A stretch of DNA of 64,000 nt from Bagarius yarrelli (lineage: Eukaryota > Chordata > Actinopteri > Siluriformes > Sisoridae). Position numbers and translations under genes: made by a program. Positions 1-12,500 of the stretch are shown piece by piece; position 1 is the stretch's first letter; the number at the start of each line of letters is the position of its first letter. Below the pieces are notes generated by a model, which was not told where the DNA came from, did not search any database, and worked only from the letters and a program-made list of their open reading frames with translations. The stretch lies in NCBI GenBank assembly GCA_005784505.1, contig VCAZ01000106.1:856055-920054 (forward strand), in the 5' to 3' direction.

Positions 1-161
1 CTTTGTGTTATGCTCTATGCTTAAGAACTGTTTTAAAAGACCGTTTTAAGACCTTGTTCGTCATCTTGCAAATCTTTAAACAAATGTCCTAATTTATATT
101 TTGTACTGCAAATTTAGCCAGCATTAAAATGCTTTTCATATTATTGATTTCTTTTTTTTAG

Positions 162-3100
162 AAAAGCATGTATCCAATGGTGGCCTGGTCTCTCAGACTG
201 CGCATCCTGTATGAAATAGCTCTGGGAGTAAACTTCCTCCATAACATGTCTCCACCGCTGCTCCATCACGACCTTAAAACCCAGAACATTCTATTGGATG
301 GCGAGTACCATGTGAAGGTATGTTAGCTTTTGTTTTAACCGCATATCTGCAGCTCATCGAAGCTTTTGCCATTTTATCACTGTTTGCTCAGTTATGCAAT
401 ATTCCAGTTATGCGATATTCCAGTGTGCCATTTCCCTACTTTAATGATTGACTTGGGCTCACTGTATTTAGAGGGAACATGAAGTGATAGTAGAGCACCT
501 TTTTTGACAGATAAGCATTTCCAAGAAAAAAAACATTAGCATTTCTTCAAAAACTTTGCTGTTTAACAGCTTTGAACCTGAATCTAAACACATTTTCTAA
601 CTGTTTCTAACTGACTAATTACAACCCCATTCCTCCATCTATCCATTGTCTTTACCCACTTATTCCCAATCAAGGTCATGTGGATATACTGGAGTTTATC
701 CCAGCTGTCATTGGGTGAAAGGCAGGGGTACGTTCTAAAAAGTTCACCAGTCTGTCACAGGGCCACATACAGACAATCAACCACACACTCTTTCAGTCAC
801 TCCTATGGGCAATTTAGAATAACTAATCGACCTAACATTTTGGACTGTTGAACGAAACCGCAGTACCCGGAGTAAACCCACGCAAGCACGGGGAGAACAT
901 GCAAATTTCACAGAAAATATTCTGGAAAAGTGTTACGAATTTGGGACCTTCTTTTTGTGAGGCAACAATGTTAGCTTTGTTGATCTTTTTTTTAATTTTT
1001 CATCTCCCCTTTTAGATAGCTGACTTTGGTTTGTCAAAATGGCGGCAGCTCTCAATCAGCAAAGGTTCCGGATCGAAGCCTGCTGAAATGGGTGGCACCG
1101 TCATCTACATGCCTCCTGAAGAATACGAACCCAACAAGTCTCGCAGAGCAGATGTCAAACAAGATATGTACAGGTGCTGATTTTACACTTGATGTCTTGT
1201 TAGATGTATAGATTTACTGTAAAATGTATGTATGTAGACACTTTTAAACCACCTGAACTTGTAACTCTTGAGTCTGATTGGCCATAAGATGTTCAGATTG
1301 TTTTAGTTTCCAATATGGGTGTTTATTTATTCTATTATTACAAGAGCTTATTACAAAAAAAGAGGAGAAAACTAAAAAACAGCTTGTTCCGTAACAACAA
1401 ATAATCACTTATAATCAACTATTATAACATGGAAAGTCTTTCCACTAGATTGTGGATTTTGACTGTGGGATTTTGCACTTCTAGTGTTATTACAGTAGTG
1501 TTATTGAGATTAGACACTAATGTTGGAGGAGAAGGTCAGAAATGCAGTCGGTGTTCCAGTTCATCCCAAAATTGTTCAGTGGGGATGATTTAGGGCTCTG
1601 TGCAAGAACACTCGAGTACTTCCCCTCCAAACAGAACACATGGAGGTTAGGATCTTTGTGCATGGGGGTATTGTCATGCTGGAACAGTGTTTCAGTTTTT
1701 TAGTGAAGGATTAATGTAACACTACAACTGTTATCACACCACACTAAATCACACAGTTAAGGGAATACACACCTGGCCATGTAGTGTATTATCGCTTATA
1801 GTTAGCGGGTTTGTCACATTGAGAGATCCGAATTGAAGATTCATGTCCTTTGACATGTTTTCCAGAACAGGAAACAGTAAACAATGTTCCACTAGTCATT
1901 GTACCTTTTGTCGACTTCCCCTAAAGCTGTTTCTGTGCAGGAAATTTGAATGAAACACAACTGGAATTATTCTCAGATTTGTCTTAAATTAGTCAAAAGG
2001 GGCTTGTTGAAATCTTCGGTTTGGACCCGAAGCAAAAGTTTTGATACCTCTAAGGGGATTCCCGAGTGGCATTTCTTTAGTCGGTTTACCCTGCTGTTCT
2101 CTGCTTCCTCTTTCAGTTATGCCATCATCATGTGGGAAGTGCTGTCTCGACGGATACCTTACGAAGGTAGTGAAAGTGCAAGTGTGTGTCTGTGTGTGTA
2201 AATCTGAAACAGCCAGGGCAAAAAACCAATTTGTACCAGTTTTTTCTCAGCTTTAGGTATTTTAAAGATAAAAGTGATGATAAGACCAAAAGATAAAATG
2301 ATGAGAATGAGAATGAGTGCGAAGCATACAATAACTGCTTATTCTAGCCGTGGTGAGCAAAAAAGCATTTCAACTTGCCAATCAGGAAATCTAAGGCTGT
2401 CAGTTTCACTAAAGAAAAACCATGGCCTGGTTTATATCGGACTAAAAATGTTGTCTTACAAAAATGAACAAGTAATAAAGTGTAATCTGTCTTAGACGTG
2501 TCTATTGTTTGCCAAATAAAACAGTTAACAACTTGTCTCAGCACTTTAGATTGAAGTGTTACTTCATTTTTGCAGTTAGCTAAGTCCTGATTTTGTCTTT
2601 GGTCAGATGCCACCAACCCCATGCAGATCATGTTTAGCGTCTTACGTGGCTCTCGGCCGGACACCGGACTGGATAGCATACCGCCTGACGTCCCTGGCAG
2701 AGAGACACTTATCAACCTCATGACTTGTGGCTGGACTGCCAATCCTGATGAGCGCCCTTCTTTCCTTAGTAAGTATTAAAAAGTCCTTTTGCCTGCTCCT
2801 ATGAACATAAGTCTTGTACACCCAACCTGTTATACTGGTTATAAATCTGTAGTTACACATGTTTTTTTCCTGAAATGTCCTTGGTTCCTGTTCTCACTTG
2901 CATTATAACAGCTAGAAAGGGGGACAGGACAACTTCACCACATCATAGGACGATGGACAGGGCCATGTAGCGCCAAATCTTGGGTAAAAATCTCATTCCC
3001 TCAGCCAGAGCATTAAAAATAGGCCGTGGCTAAGTATTCTAGCATGATAATGAACCGAAACACACAGACAAGGCAACATACCTTGAGGGCCTAGTCAGTC

Positions 3101-5904
3101 TCCAGACCTTAATTCCTTAGAAAATCTTTGAAGGTAGCTGAATGTTTGAGTTGCTAAACGTCAGCCTCGAAACCTTAATGACTTGGAGAGGATCTGCATA
3201 GAGAAGTGGGACAAAATCCCTCCTAAAATGTGTGCAAACTTGGTGGCTACAAGAAACGTCTGACCTCTGTGATTGCCAACAAGGGTTCTGCTACTAAGTT
3301 CTAACTCTTGTTTTGCGAAGGGGTCAAATACTAATTTCACTCATAAAATGCAAAACAATTGATAATGTTTTGAAATGCGTTTTTTTGGATGTTTTTTGTA
3401 AGAATAAATCTATCATTTAAAGTTATAGACTGATCTTTCTTTCTCAGTAGGCAAATGTACAAAATCAGCAGGGGATTAAAAATGTTTTCCCCTCACTGCA
3501 TCCTAAAATCCAGTGTTCTTTAACTATCTGCCCCAGCTGCTTCTGTGAATTGTAATCTGCACTATGTTTTGTAAAAATTACCCATTGTCTATTTTTGTGC
3601 TTTTCCTTTGTCCAAACTCTCTTACTCTGGAAATACACTATTGTGCATTGGCCCAGTTTGTTTGTTCATCTTCTTGCTGATTTGTGTGTTCGTTCCTCTT
3701 TTTTTTTTCATTTGATTTATGCCTGACATTTCGACAAGCACACTTCCTGTCTGTCTTGCAGTGAGCAAAGTAATGATGAGTTCTGTTGGTTGTGTTAATT
3801 TTTGTTTTTATATTCATGTGCTATCTAACTGGCAACATATCATCTGTAGTTTTTATTTTTAAAAAAACTAGAAGAAAAAGCAAACAGTGAAATGGAGATA
3901 AAAAATGTATAATATTGAATTTATGATATATTTCTAAATAAAAATATATCAGGACAGTATTGTGCCTTTATTTGTTCAGATGTCAATATATCATGTATAT
4001 AATGTAGATTTAATACAACAGACATTTTTTTGCCCGTTAGATTGTCTCATTGAACTGGAGCCCCTGCTACGGCAGTTTGATGAAATTGATTTCCTGGAGG
4101 CCGTGCTGGAGGTCAAAAGGTCGAAAGTGAGTGTAAGTGAGCTAAAATTTGTCAGTTTGCAAACCTGGCAGATACGTACAAATAATTCCCTGCTTGCTAG
4201 CTAGCAAAAAAAAAAATTTAATCAAACCTAAAATAGACAAAATCAACTGTGAATAAATGACATTTAGAAATCTACAAGTTGTTTTTTTTAATTTTACATC
4301 ATTTTAAAAATAGTTTCGTTAAACCCCCTTTTTCCTTCTCTACTAATGCTTTATAGTTTATGCAGCCCTTAAGCAGCACTTCAACGCCGACGACAAATGC
4401 AAAAAGAACGGAGAAGAGCCTGAAGGAGCAAAACACTCCCTGGCCAGTCAGTGTCTTCTTTATCAATTATCCTGCCTTTGGATTAGTGTTAAGTTTCCTG
4501 CTGACTGAACTGTAAAAAAAAAAAGCTTTGTTTTCCTCACATACCCTAAAATAGTATTAACCATCGGATTAACAATTTTGTGACAGGATACCAGCTCTAC
4601 ATCAGGATCAGGGTCATGCTCTTCCCAGGACACTGATGTCTCCCAACCAGGCTATCTTACCATCTCTAACCAAGGTAATCTCTACTGTTGAGTTTGATAC
4701 CTGAGTTGTTGTTAGTTTATATAAAATAATAATAATAATGAGAATGTTACATTGGAAAGTTCTGCTTAGTCATGGAAAACTATTACAACATTCAAAATAT
4801 TCACAATTTGTATCCCAGCTATCATATCCCAGAACATTACCTATTTGAGCGAAAACTGCCCAAACTATGTTACATTTACATTTCTAGATGCCCCTATCCA
4901 GAGTGACTTACATTTTTTTCAGTCATTTTATCCAACAGAGCAGCTGAGGGTTAAGGGCCTTGCTAAGGGCCCAGAAGTGTTGGGTTGGTGACACTGGGAC
5001 TTAAATTCTCAACCCTCCCTTGATCACCTTAACCATTGAGCTACCACTTGCACCAAGTTATCATTTGTGAAATGTAAAAACTACTATTTGTACAACTCAT
5101 CTTTCTTCTACTCAGCTGGACAATTGTCATCTGTTGTGTCCATTCCACTGGACACCCCAAAACCCTTAATGGACCATGGCTCCCAGAACAACTTGAATCC
5201 TAATTATCAGACAGCACAGTACGCCCTGGAAGACAACATCCTGCTGAGACCACACGCACCTCAAAGTGAGAGCAGTCTGCCCATCAACATTCACCCACTT
5301 ACCCTACAGTCACATCCGCAAGGTATGTCTTTTGCACCACTGTGATTTCCTAACAAAAATATTTGCTTAAGCTCCTTGTAATGTTTAACTTTTAAAAAGA
5401 AAATCGCTAAACCAAACAGTCATCTTTACTCATCACCAGTTCAGGAGAAAAAAAAACGTTATCAATTGGCTGATAAGTCCTTATTTGTAACTGGTGCCTG
5501 ATCTGTAACCTCCTCTAGAATTCCCCATGCTGTTGGACAGCCAAGGCCCAGCAGCCAGATGGATCAGCTTTCGTCGGGAGGAGATTGTGCGTCAGATGAC
5601 TGAAGCATGTCTAAATCAGAGTCTGGATGCTTTACTAGCCCGTGACTTGCTCATGCGTGAGGACTACGAGCTGGTGGCCAACCAGCAGACACGCACTGCC
5701 AAAGTTCGCAAGCTTCTGGACACGTGTGAGCGCCACAATGAGGAATTTTGCCGTGTAGTTGTGCGTAAGCTGCAGGACAACAAGCAGATGGGCCTGCAAC
5801 CCTTTCCAGACCTTACTTCCCCGACGCCTCCACCACCACCATACAGCGCCGCTAGTGCTCCACCGCTAACCACCTCCAGCAATAACATTCGCAACATCTT
5901 CTGA
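162..5904 (+). CDS. ripk2: Receptor-interacting Ser/Thr kinase 2, 3' nine exons (5' truncated by window edge)
   Basis: RIPK2 relays NOD1/NOD2 signals to NF-kB and MAPK through CARD-CARD contacts in the cytosol. Exons read from splice sites and phase are 162-317, 1016-1173, 2117-2166, 2607-2768, 4041-4126, 4357-4446, 4587-4674, 5116-5322 and 5519-5904 (stop TGA), about 460 residues against roughly 540 in mammals. The kinase N-lobe (glycine loop, VAIK lysine) must lie left of the window. Visible are the catalytic loop HHDLKTQN in the first exon, the DFG motif in IADFGLSKW at the start of the next, and the C-lobe motif NPDERPSFL. The intermediate region (4357-5322) is poorly conserved and Ser/Thr/Pro-rich. 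The last exon encodes the CARD (REEIVRQMTEACLNQSLDAL onward) and ends in a Pro-rich tail. Frames join across every intron, so the gene looks functional. The CARD and intermediate region distinguish it from other RIP kinases. Confidence 0.95.
634..990. repeat. Dispersed teleost repeat, copy 1 (intron of ripk2)
   Basis: This copy begins with a short ATCC-like start and carries the blocks 'atcccagctgtcattgggtg', 'gggcaatttagaataac' and 'acccggagtaaacccacgca', ending near 'gtgaggcaacaatgttagc'. The same blocks recur at 14281-14507 (internally deleted) and 40310-40672. I recognise it as a repeat seen throughout fish genomes but cannot give its family name. Confidence 0.75.
1487..1797 (-). mobile_element. 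Tc1/mariner transposon remnant
   Basis: Read on the minus strand, the stretch resembles the third catalytic block of a Tc1-type transposase (the SPDLNP..HLWDE region) with frame damage. The right end has the typical Tc1 terminal sequence ending in 'atgtagtgta'. It lies in a ripk2 intron and no open transposase frame remains. Confidence 0.7.
2890..3499 (+). mobile_element. Tc1/mariner remnant, 3' half with terminal inverted repeat
   Basis: The first part is a decayed plus-strand Tc1 transposase C-terminus; a HDNEPKHT-like block is legible near 3050 and the frame is interrupted repeatedly. Then come the usual '3' tail 'ggtcaaatactaatttcact' and an outer terminal repeat ending 'cccctcactg' at about 3499. 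No matching left terminal repeat was found, so the copy is 5' truncated. Confidence 0.75.
4870..5056 (-). mobile_element. tRNA-derived SINE, minus orientation
   Basis: The copy carries the reverse complement of the same SINE body as at 15900-16095: 'cctatccagagtgacttaca', 'gggttaagggccttgctaag' and a tRNA-like head ending 'ccttaaccattgagctacca'. It sits directly upstream of the acceptor of the ripk2 exon at 5116. Confidence 0.75.
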
Positions 5905-6080
5905 GCTTTTTTTTTTACCCTTTCTGCGGCTATAACACTGGCCCACTTGTGTTTTAAATCCTTCTTGTTGCTATGGAGCCGGTGATTTCAGTGACATCCC
6001 TGCCCTGAGGGCCATCAAACTGATTAAATGGCACCACTACATCCTCCTATTTTTCAATTAAATTGTCCTTGTGTGTAAAG

Positions 6081-6106
6081 AATAAAAGAAAAGAAAAAAA
6101 AATAAA
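6081..6106 (+). terminator. Candidate polyadenylation signals of ripk2
   Basis: AATAAA occurs at 6081-6086 and again at 6101-6106, about 180-200 nt after the ripk2 stop. A further AATAAA at 7852-7857 could serve a longer 3'UTR. Which is used cannot be told from sequence. Confidence 0.5.
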
Positions 6107-7378
6107 CTCAAGATCAGCTGGCGATCACCAGGGTTGTTTTTCACACGGCTTAATGAAAGCCTCTACAACATCTTCCTTTTAGCTCATGTTTGATTTTTAC
6201 CATAATGCAACAGTATGAAGTTTTTGTGGAGTTTATACACCAGTTTGCTTTGTAATTACAGGATCCGACTTGGTTATTACATATTGTGTTTGCAAAGAAG
6301 TCAGAAATGTGTTGTTTGGTTGTAGGTACCTACAGGCATGAATGCCAAAACGTCTTCAAAGTTGATTTTTTTTTTCTACTGTTTTACCAATTTTGTGTGC
6401 TGTTTTGGTCGGAGCACTGAGTTTAAAGTATAGTATGTTTTATCCACATTGTACAGTTATAATATATAACGTAGGGAAATGTACAATATTTTAGCTGGAA
6501 AAAATAGGTAAAGAAATGCTGAACAGGGTTAGAATAGGTCATAGGTCACATGTAAACAAATCATAATTTATTTACTAGCCACCAGGCAAGTCAGTGTGAC
6601 AGTGTGTTAAAATATTTCTTGCTATTGAAGCCAAAGTCCTGGGAATAGACTGGACTTGACCTTCTTTCTGGGTGAAGTTACATCAGATGCCTGTGGATGT
6701 GTGTATCAGGCTGGATTCGCATCTTTGTTCTGTGCTGTACTAAGTTTCCTGGGTTGAGATTAGTTGTAGACGTATAGGAACAGTTTGGTCAGATCTGCCG
6801 CTTCCGTCTGGCTGTTTGGTTCTGCAGTGAGCAAGCAACTAATTTAACATAAAAAAATTAGCCAATTTTTCCTAGCAACCGCCATCAGAAGGTATAAACA
6901 GTGCAGCATTTAAAGAAATTTAAAATGAAAATACAGAGCCAGATCCGCAAGTCCGCAAGAGCAAATCAGACGAAACAGCCTCCATATTCCACAGCCTCAC
7001 AGTTTTTTTCCAACAAGATGCAATTAGCATGTGTGTTCAATAAATCCTGCCGCTGTTTGATGTCAGTTAATCATAATTGTGATACATTTGATTATAACAT
7101 CAACGCATCATTCTATCATTATATGAAAACATTATATGTTTTCTGCTTGTCATGGGCATGTGATTTGTCTGCCCAGTAGGTCAACAGGATCATTACAGCT
7201 ACCATGCTTGAAACTTTATCGTACACTGGACCTGCTGCCACATGGTATATTTACACTATCACCGGATTATGATCATTTATTTTCAGGTACCCATACTGAC
7301 CTTTTGTTGCATCACTGTAGAATGTGTTTGTGTTTACACTATGATTTTTTTTTTCGCTATGTGCATTTTTCTCCTCAT

Positions 7379-7382
<4 letters not shown>

Positions 7383-7411
<29 letters not shown>
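7383..7411. repeat. (CT)n microsatellite
   Basis: About 14 uninterrupted CT units followed by a short T run. Confidence 0.95.
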
Positions 7412-7416
<5 letters not shown>

Positions 7417-8199
7417 GTAACTGGTTCAGTTTCGTTTGACATTTATCAGAGCTGTTTTCCTGTAAAACTGGTTTGCACTGCAGATGATGGAGTGACTAAG
7501 ACGCTTAGCTTTTATAGTTGTCTGTTAACAGCTGTTCAGAAAAGACGCGCTGGGTTTGGAATTCCATTTGCTTTTGGCTTGACCGTAGGCATTTTTGTTT
7601 AGTATTAAAAGAAGACGTGAAGTATTTAATTATTTGCATGCTATTAAGCAACGTACCAAACAGTGTCACGTGTGTACATTTGCGCTAGTATTTGCAGAGT
7701 TTTGTACCAATTTGTAGGTGCTGATCATAGATGTAAGATCAATGCGTTAGAGCGTTGCGTTGCAATACCGTATCCTGTCTGTAGGGAGTATTTAAAGAAA
7801 AAAACTCTGTGCCAAACTGATATTGCCTTAATGATATAGATGCTAGGCCTAAATAAAGAGAATTATTTTTGTCATATTAGCATTACTCCTCTATTTTGTT
7901 GTATCTTTAAAAGTGCCATCTTTTGCCTTCTTTCTGTAAAACTAGATGCTGTCCCTAGAAACTGTGTGCACATTACAACAAATGCATAGCCAATGTAGCA
8001 ATGTACAGGTGTCAGGAATGCGATCGATGTACGTGCTCTAGTTTGATCTCGGAATCTTCCAGAGACATTCTGTGCTATTAAAATGTGTAGCTCTTTATTA
8101 GAGTTTCGTCTGCTCCCTTTTTATTTTTCTACCTTTACATTACCTATAGCAACACTGATTTTTAAATGCTTGTAAGTTTTTCTTTCTAACATACATTAT

Positions 8200-8345
8200 T
8201 GCACAGTGAAATTCTTTGCTTTGTGTAGCCCAGCTAAGAACAGCGCCCCTGGAACAGCAAGAGGTTTAAGGTCCTTGATTGAAAGGCCAACAGTGGCAGC
8301 TTGCCAGTGGTGGGGCCTAAACCCTAAGTCTTACCCATTTGAGGT
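8200..8345 (-). mobile_element. Decayed SINE fragment
   Basis: It reads 'cacagtgaaattctttgctt', then 'cagcgcccctggaacagcaa', 'aggtccttgattgaaaggcc' and 'cagtggcagcttgcc'. This is the reverse complement of the body and tail of the SINE type at 61479-61710, much diverged. Confidence 0.6.
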
Positions 8346-9594
8346 GTTTGACTCTATCAGGGTTCTAAACAAAAAAATAATTATACATCATGTTTTTGTT
8401 GTATTATGTAAACACTATTTTTATTGCTGGAGTTTGGAAGAACTTTAGGCAAACATATCGCATAAACCATTTTTTTTTTTATTTAAGCATCTTCTAATTT
8501 CAAAGTTCCAAAATTTTCCTTTGACAGGAAGTAACATAAGTTTGAGTCCCAACACTTCCATTTGTGTCTCTCTCTCTCTTTTTCTCTCTGTGTCTATTTG
8601 ACTCTCCCTATCAAAGCACAGACGTCCAAAAATAAACAGGGGAACTCAAGGCACTGTGTGTCCTCTGTGTATGTAAACACTTATATCCCGCTGCCTGGGA
8701 TTGCAACACTGCACCTGCTCTGGTGCTTAGTGGAGTCTCTAAAATCTGCATTATTTATCTGCTCGGTTGTTCTCAACACACAGTTAATGCTCTCTATCTA
8801 CTCTATCTGCTGTCAGTCACCAGCGACACATTAGAGGTATGAAAGCTGTTGTCGTTATTTATCATGTTTAGCACAGGCTTCAGCCCAGGCTTATTGATTA
8901 CTCTTTGCTGGCTCACTTGGTTTTTTTTGTTAGATGCTAGTTATATCTGTTTGTCTTCGTTCGCATTGAGATAGGAGTTATTACCAGAATTTTGAGTCCA
9001 AAGCACAAAAAAGTTATTCTGATGCTTGATTTAATAAAAAAATTGATCTCCCTTCAGACATCTGTGCTGGATTATTAGATTTTTATTTTATGTAAATGCA
9101 ATGCAAGATGAACCGGTTTGGATTTGTATATTTTGGAAAACAGAATAATGTTATTTGACAGAAAAAAAGGTTTTATATTTAAATAAGAATGAATTATAGA
9201 ATCGTATTTTTCAAAATAAATCCCCATTAAAAAATCCCCAGACAACTTGGATCAAATTATCCATTTTGGTTCATGCCTTTGGGTCAACCAATAAAATGAC
9301 TGAAAACAGACAGAATTAATTTATTCTTGAATGATTCTTTAATTTATATACCCGGGGGGAACCCTTAAGGGTTTCTACAATAAAATCTGTAACAAATAAA
9401 GTTATATGGTATCTTACATCAAACAGAATTAATCCCAGAGCACTCAGAGGAACCCATTCTTGTACCACAAAGGTGGGTTTCATTCAGGTTCTTGTATAGA
9501 AAGTTTTTCATAAAAACTTTTTATAAAAAGCTTTTATAGAAAGGTTCAAAAACAAACATAAATCCTGATTTCATGTCATCTCTTGTGGCTTAGC

Positions 9595-12500
9595 ATGAAG
9601 CAGAAACTCCTGGACATGCGGCGAACACTTTGCCCCTCGTTAAGGTCGGACTCTGATCCAGATCTGAAAGCCCCAGCAGGTCCAGATGGCCAGCCGGAGA
9701 GAATGGTAATGAAGAGGGAGATCTCTCTAGCCAATGGCGTGTGTCTTATTGTGGGAAACATGATTGGCTCAGGGATCTTCGTGTCACCCAAGGGCGTTCT
9801 TCTGCACAGCATGTCTTACGGCTTGTCTTTGCTCATCTGGGCACTTGGAGGTCTGTTCTCTGTCTTTGGTGCTCTGTGCTATGCGGAGCTTGGCACCACC
9901 ATTGGTAAGTCAGGTGCCAGTTACGCCTACATTCTGGAGGCCTTTGGTGGATTTCTTGCTTTTATCCGGCTTTGGACGTCAATCCTTCTGGTGGAGCCAG
10001 CGAGCCAGGCTGTCATTTCTATAACATTTGCTAACTACCTGGTTGAAGCTCTGTACCCGACATGCCAACCTCCATACGATGCTGTGAGAGTCATCGCTGC
10101 TGCCTGCATCTGTGAGTCGAAGGTTTTTGTTTTTTATCTATCTTTTTCATCAAAATATTAATAAAGCTGTGTTAGTTTAGAATTTCTGTATTTTTAAAGG
10201 GGGCATGAACTACCCTAGTTTTTATTTTGTTCTCTGAGTTTCAATTATTATTAATGTTATTAATATTTTAACATCAAAAGTAAAAGGTTATTTTCTGTTC
10301 TGTTTTTGACCCCCTCATCAGAACAGGCATGGCGGATTGTTGTTTTAGAAGTAAACGCCCACTGCTATGATTGGCTAACAGTATTGCGCACAAAGCAATA
10401 GTAATGACGTATCATTAATAAAAGAAGTTACTCGCCATTGTGTGGTGAGACATTACAGACAGATCTAATATAGATCAGATTAGATTCAACTTTATTGTCA
10501 TTGTGCAAGGTACATGTACAGAGCCAATGAAATGCAGTTATCATCTAACCAGAAGTGCATAAGTGGCTTATTTACAGTAAATAGCAGTGTAATAAATAGG
10601 GTATGAGGTTGATAGTTACAGAGGGTTAGGGTAAATAATGTACAGAAGGTATATGGATAAAATATAGAGGTGTAACAATAGATAGTTATAGTTGGTGCAA
10701 AGATGCATAATGAAGTGGCAGTGCAGTAGTAATTAATACTGTATATCAGCTGTTCAGTGCAGAAACAGCCACAGGAAAGAAGCTGTATCTCAGTCTGTTT
10801 GTGCAGCTCTGAGGCATCGGTAGCGTCTGCCTGATGGGAGAAGAGTGAACAGTCCGTGGTTGGGGTGAGAGGGATATTTGATTATGCCTCTCGCCCTTTG
10901 CAGGCAGCGTTTTTCTCTGATCAGGCCTACCACGTGGTGTCATCTGCGAACTTGACAATGCTGTTTGACGCATAGACAGGCACGCAGCCATAGATGAAAA
11001 GGGAGTATAGGAGAGGGGACAATACACATCCCTAGGGAACCCCGGTGCTGATGGTGAGATTGTTTCAGCTTCAAGGGTAGCTTAGAAGGGCTAACTGTAT
11101 TAAAAGCTGAACTAAAATCGACAAACAGAATCCTAGCATAAGTGTCGGGGTTGTCCAAGTGAGTCAGGGAAGAATGTAGTACTGTGGAAATGGCATCTTC
11201 AATTGACCTATTTGGGCGATAGGCAAACTGGTGAGGGTCCAGGTTGGGTGGCAGACAGGCTTTAAGGTGGCTGAGGACCAGTCTTTCAAAGCACTTTGCG
11301 ATAACAGGGGTGAGTGCCACTGGACGAAAGTCACCCAGTTCTGTTGCAGCAGAGTGCTTCAGCACTGGCACAATGGTAGCAGACTTAAAGCAGGTGGGGA
11401 CGATTTCCTGGGCTAAGGACAGATTGAAGATGTTTGTGAAGACCTCAGCCAACTGCTGCGCGCATGCTCTGAGTACGCGTCCAGGGATGCCATCAGGACC
11501 AGCTGCCTTTCTATACCATTCACCCTTCCCAGGGTAGCACACACTAGTCAGCAGACTCAACACAACATCCTCTTCGAATTTCAGTCTTTTAGAAAATCCA
11601 ATGTTGAGTTATGCTTTGTTTGAAAACAAATCGAGAGTAAAATACAAAGAACAAATGACCAAACTTTTACTAACGGAACATCCTTAAAAATAAAGCTGAA
11701 CCACTGTTTTCTAATATTGCGATCTGACTGAAGGTTATTGAAAGACTGTTCACAATTTGGAAGTGTGCAGCATCTTGTCTTCGAAGACATCTTGCCATTT
11801 ACCTATTCTGTGCATGCGTGTGATGTTAAACAGGCATCGATCTTTTTCTGCGGAGGCGGAGCTTATACAATCGATTACATCATAGAGTAAAACATTCCAA
11901 AACCTGCCGTTTTGGCCAACTGCCTTCAATATAAGTTATTTTTGAAGGTTATAAAGTTTTGAGTTTTAAAATTTACAAGATGTTTTTATAGCACCATGAC
12001 GTCCTTTATGTCAAAAAATTGATGGAATTTTGATTTGTCATTTCCTTTAAATGTTTAAATGTGAAATGTTTTACTTCTGCAGTTTGGATGCATATGTGCG
12101 TTTTATTAGTTTAAATTCATGTTTTAATTCAGCATCTAATCAAATGTTGTATATTAGCATTACCATACAAAAATAAATGTTAAGGAATAAATACTGAGCA
12201 GGATAAATATTTTATGAAAATAAGGCTTCTACAATACTACATTCTTTTAGTTACTATTAAATGCTTGTGGTTATTTTTGTGCCAGACCATTTCATGCTTT
12301 TGGAGATCCCCTGCTCTTCCCCTGGTCATTTTTTAACACTGACCATTATTGTGTACATCACTAAAGAGGAACAAACAGCCTTTGTCCTACAAAAAAAATT
12401 TGTTAAAATGTATTTTCCAGGATTAGTTATTTGGCAGGGGCTGTTTTATTGTCCTGGGAAACAAGGCCAAGCTTTGATAGTAGTCTGGATCTTTTTTTGG

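Larger units (their letters stand above)
5905..9594. other. ripk2 3'UTR and intergenic space, no further gene seen
   Basis: The stretch holds the ripk2 3'UTR, a (CT)n tract at 7383-7411, a decayed SINE at 8200-8345 and the probable 5' untranslated exon(s) of the next gene, which I could not locate. No open frame here looks coding. Confidence 0.6.
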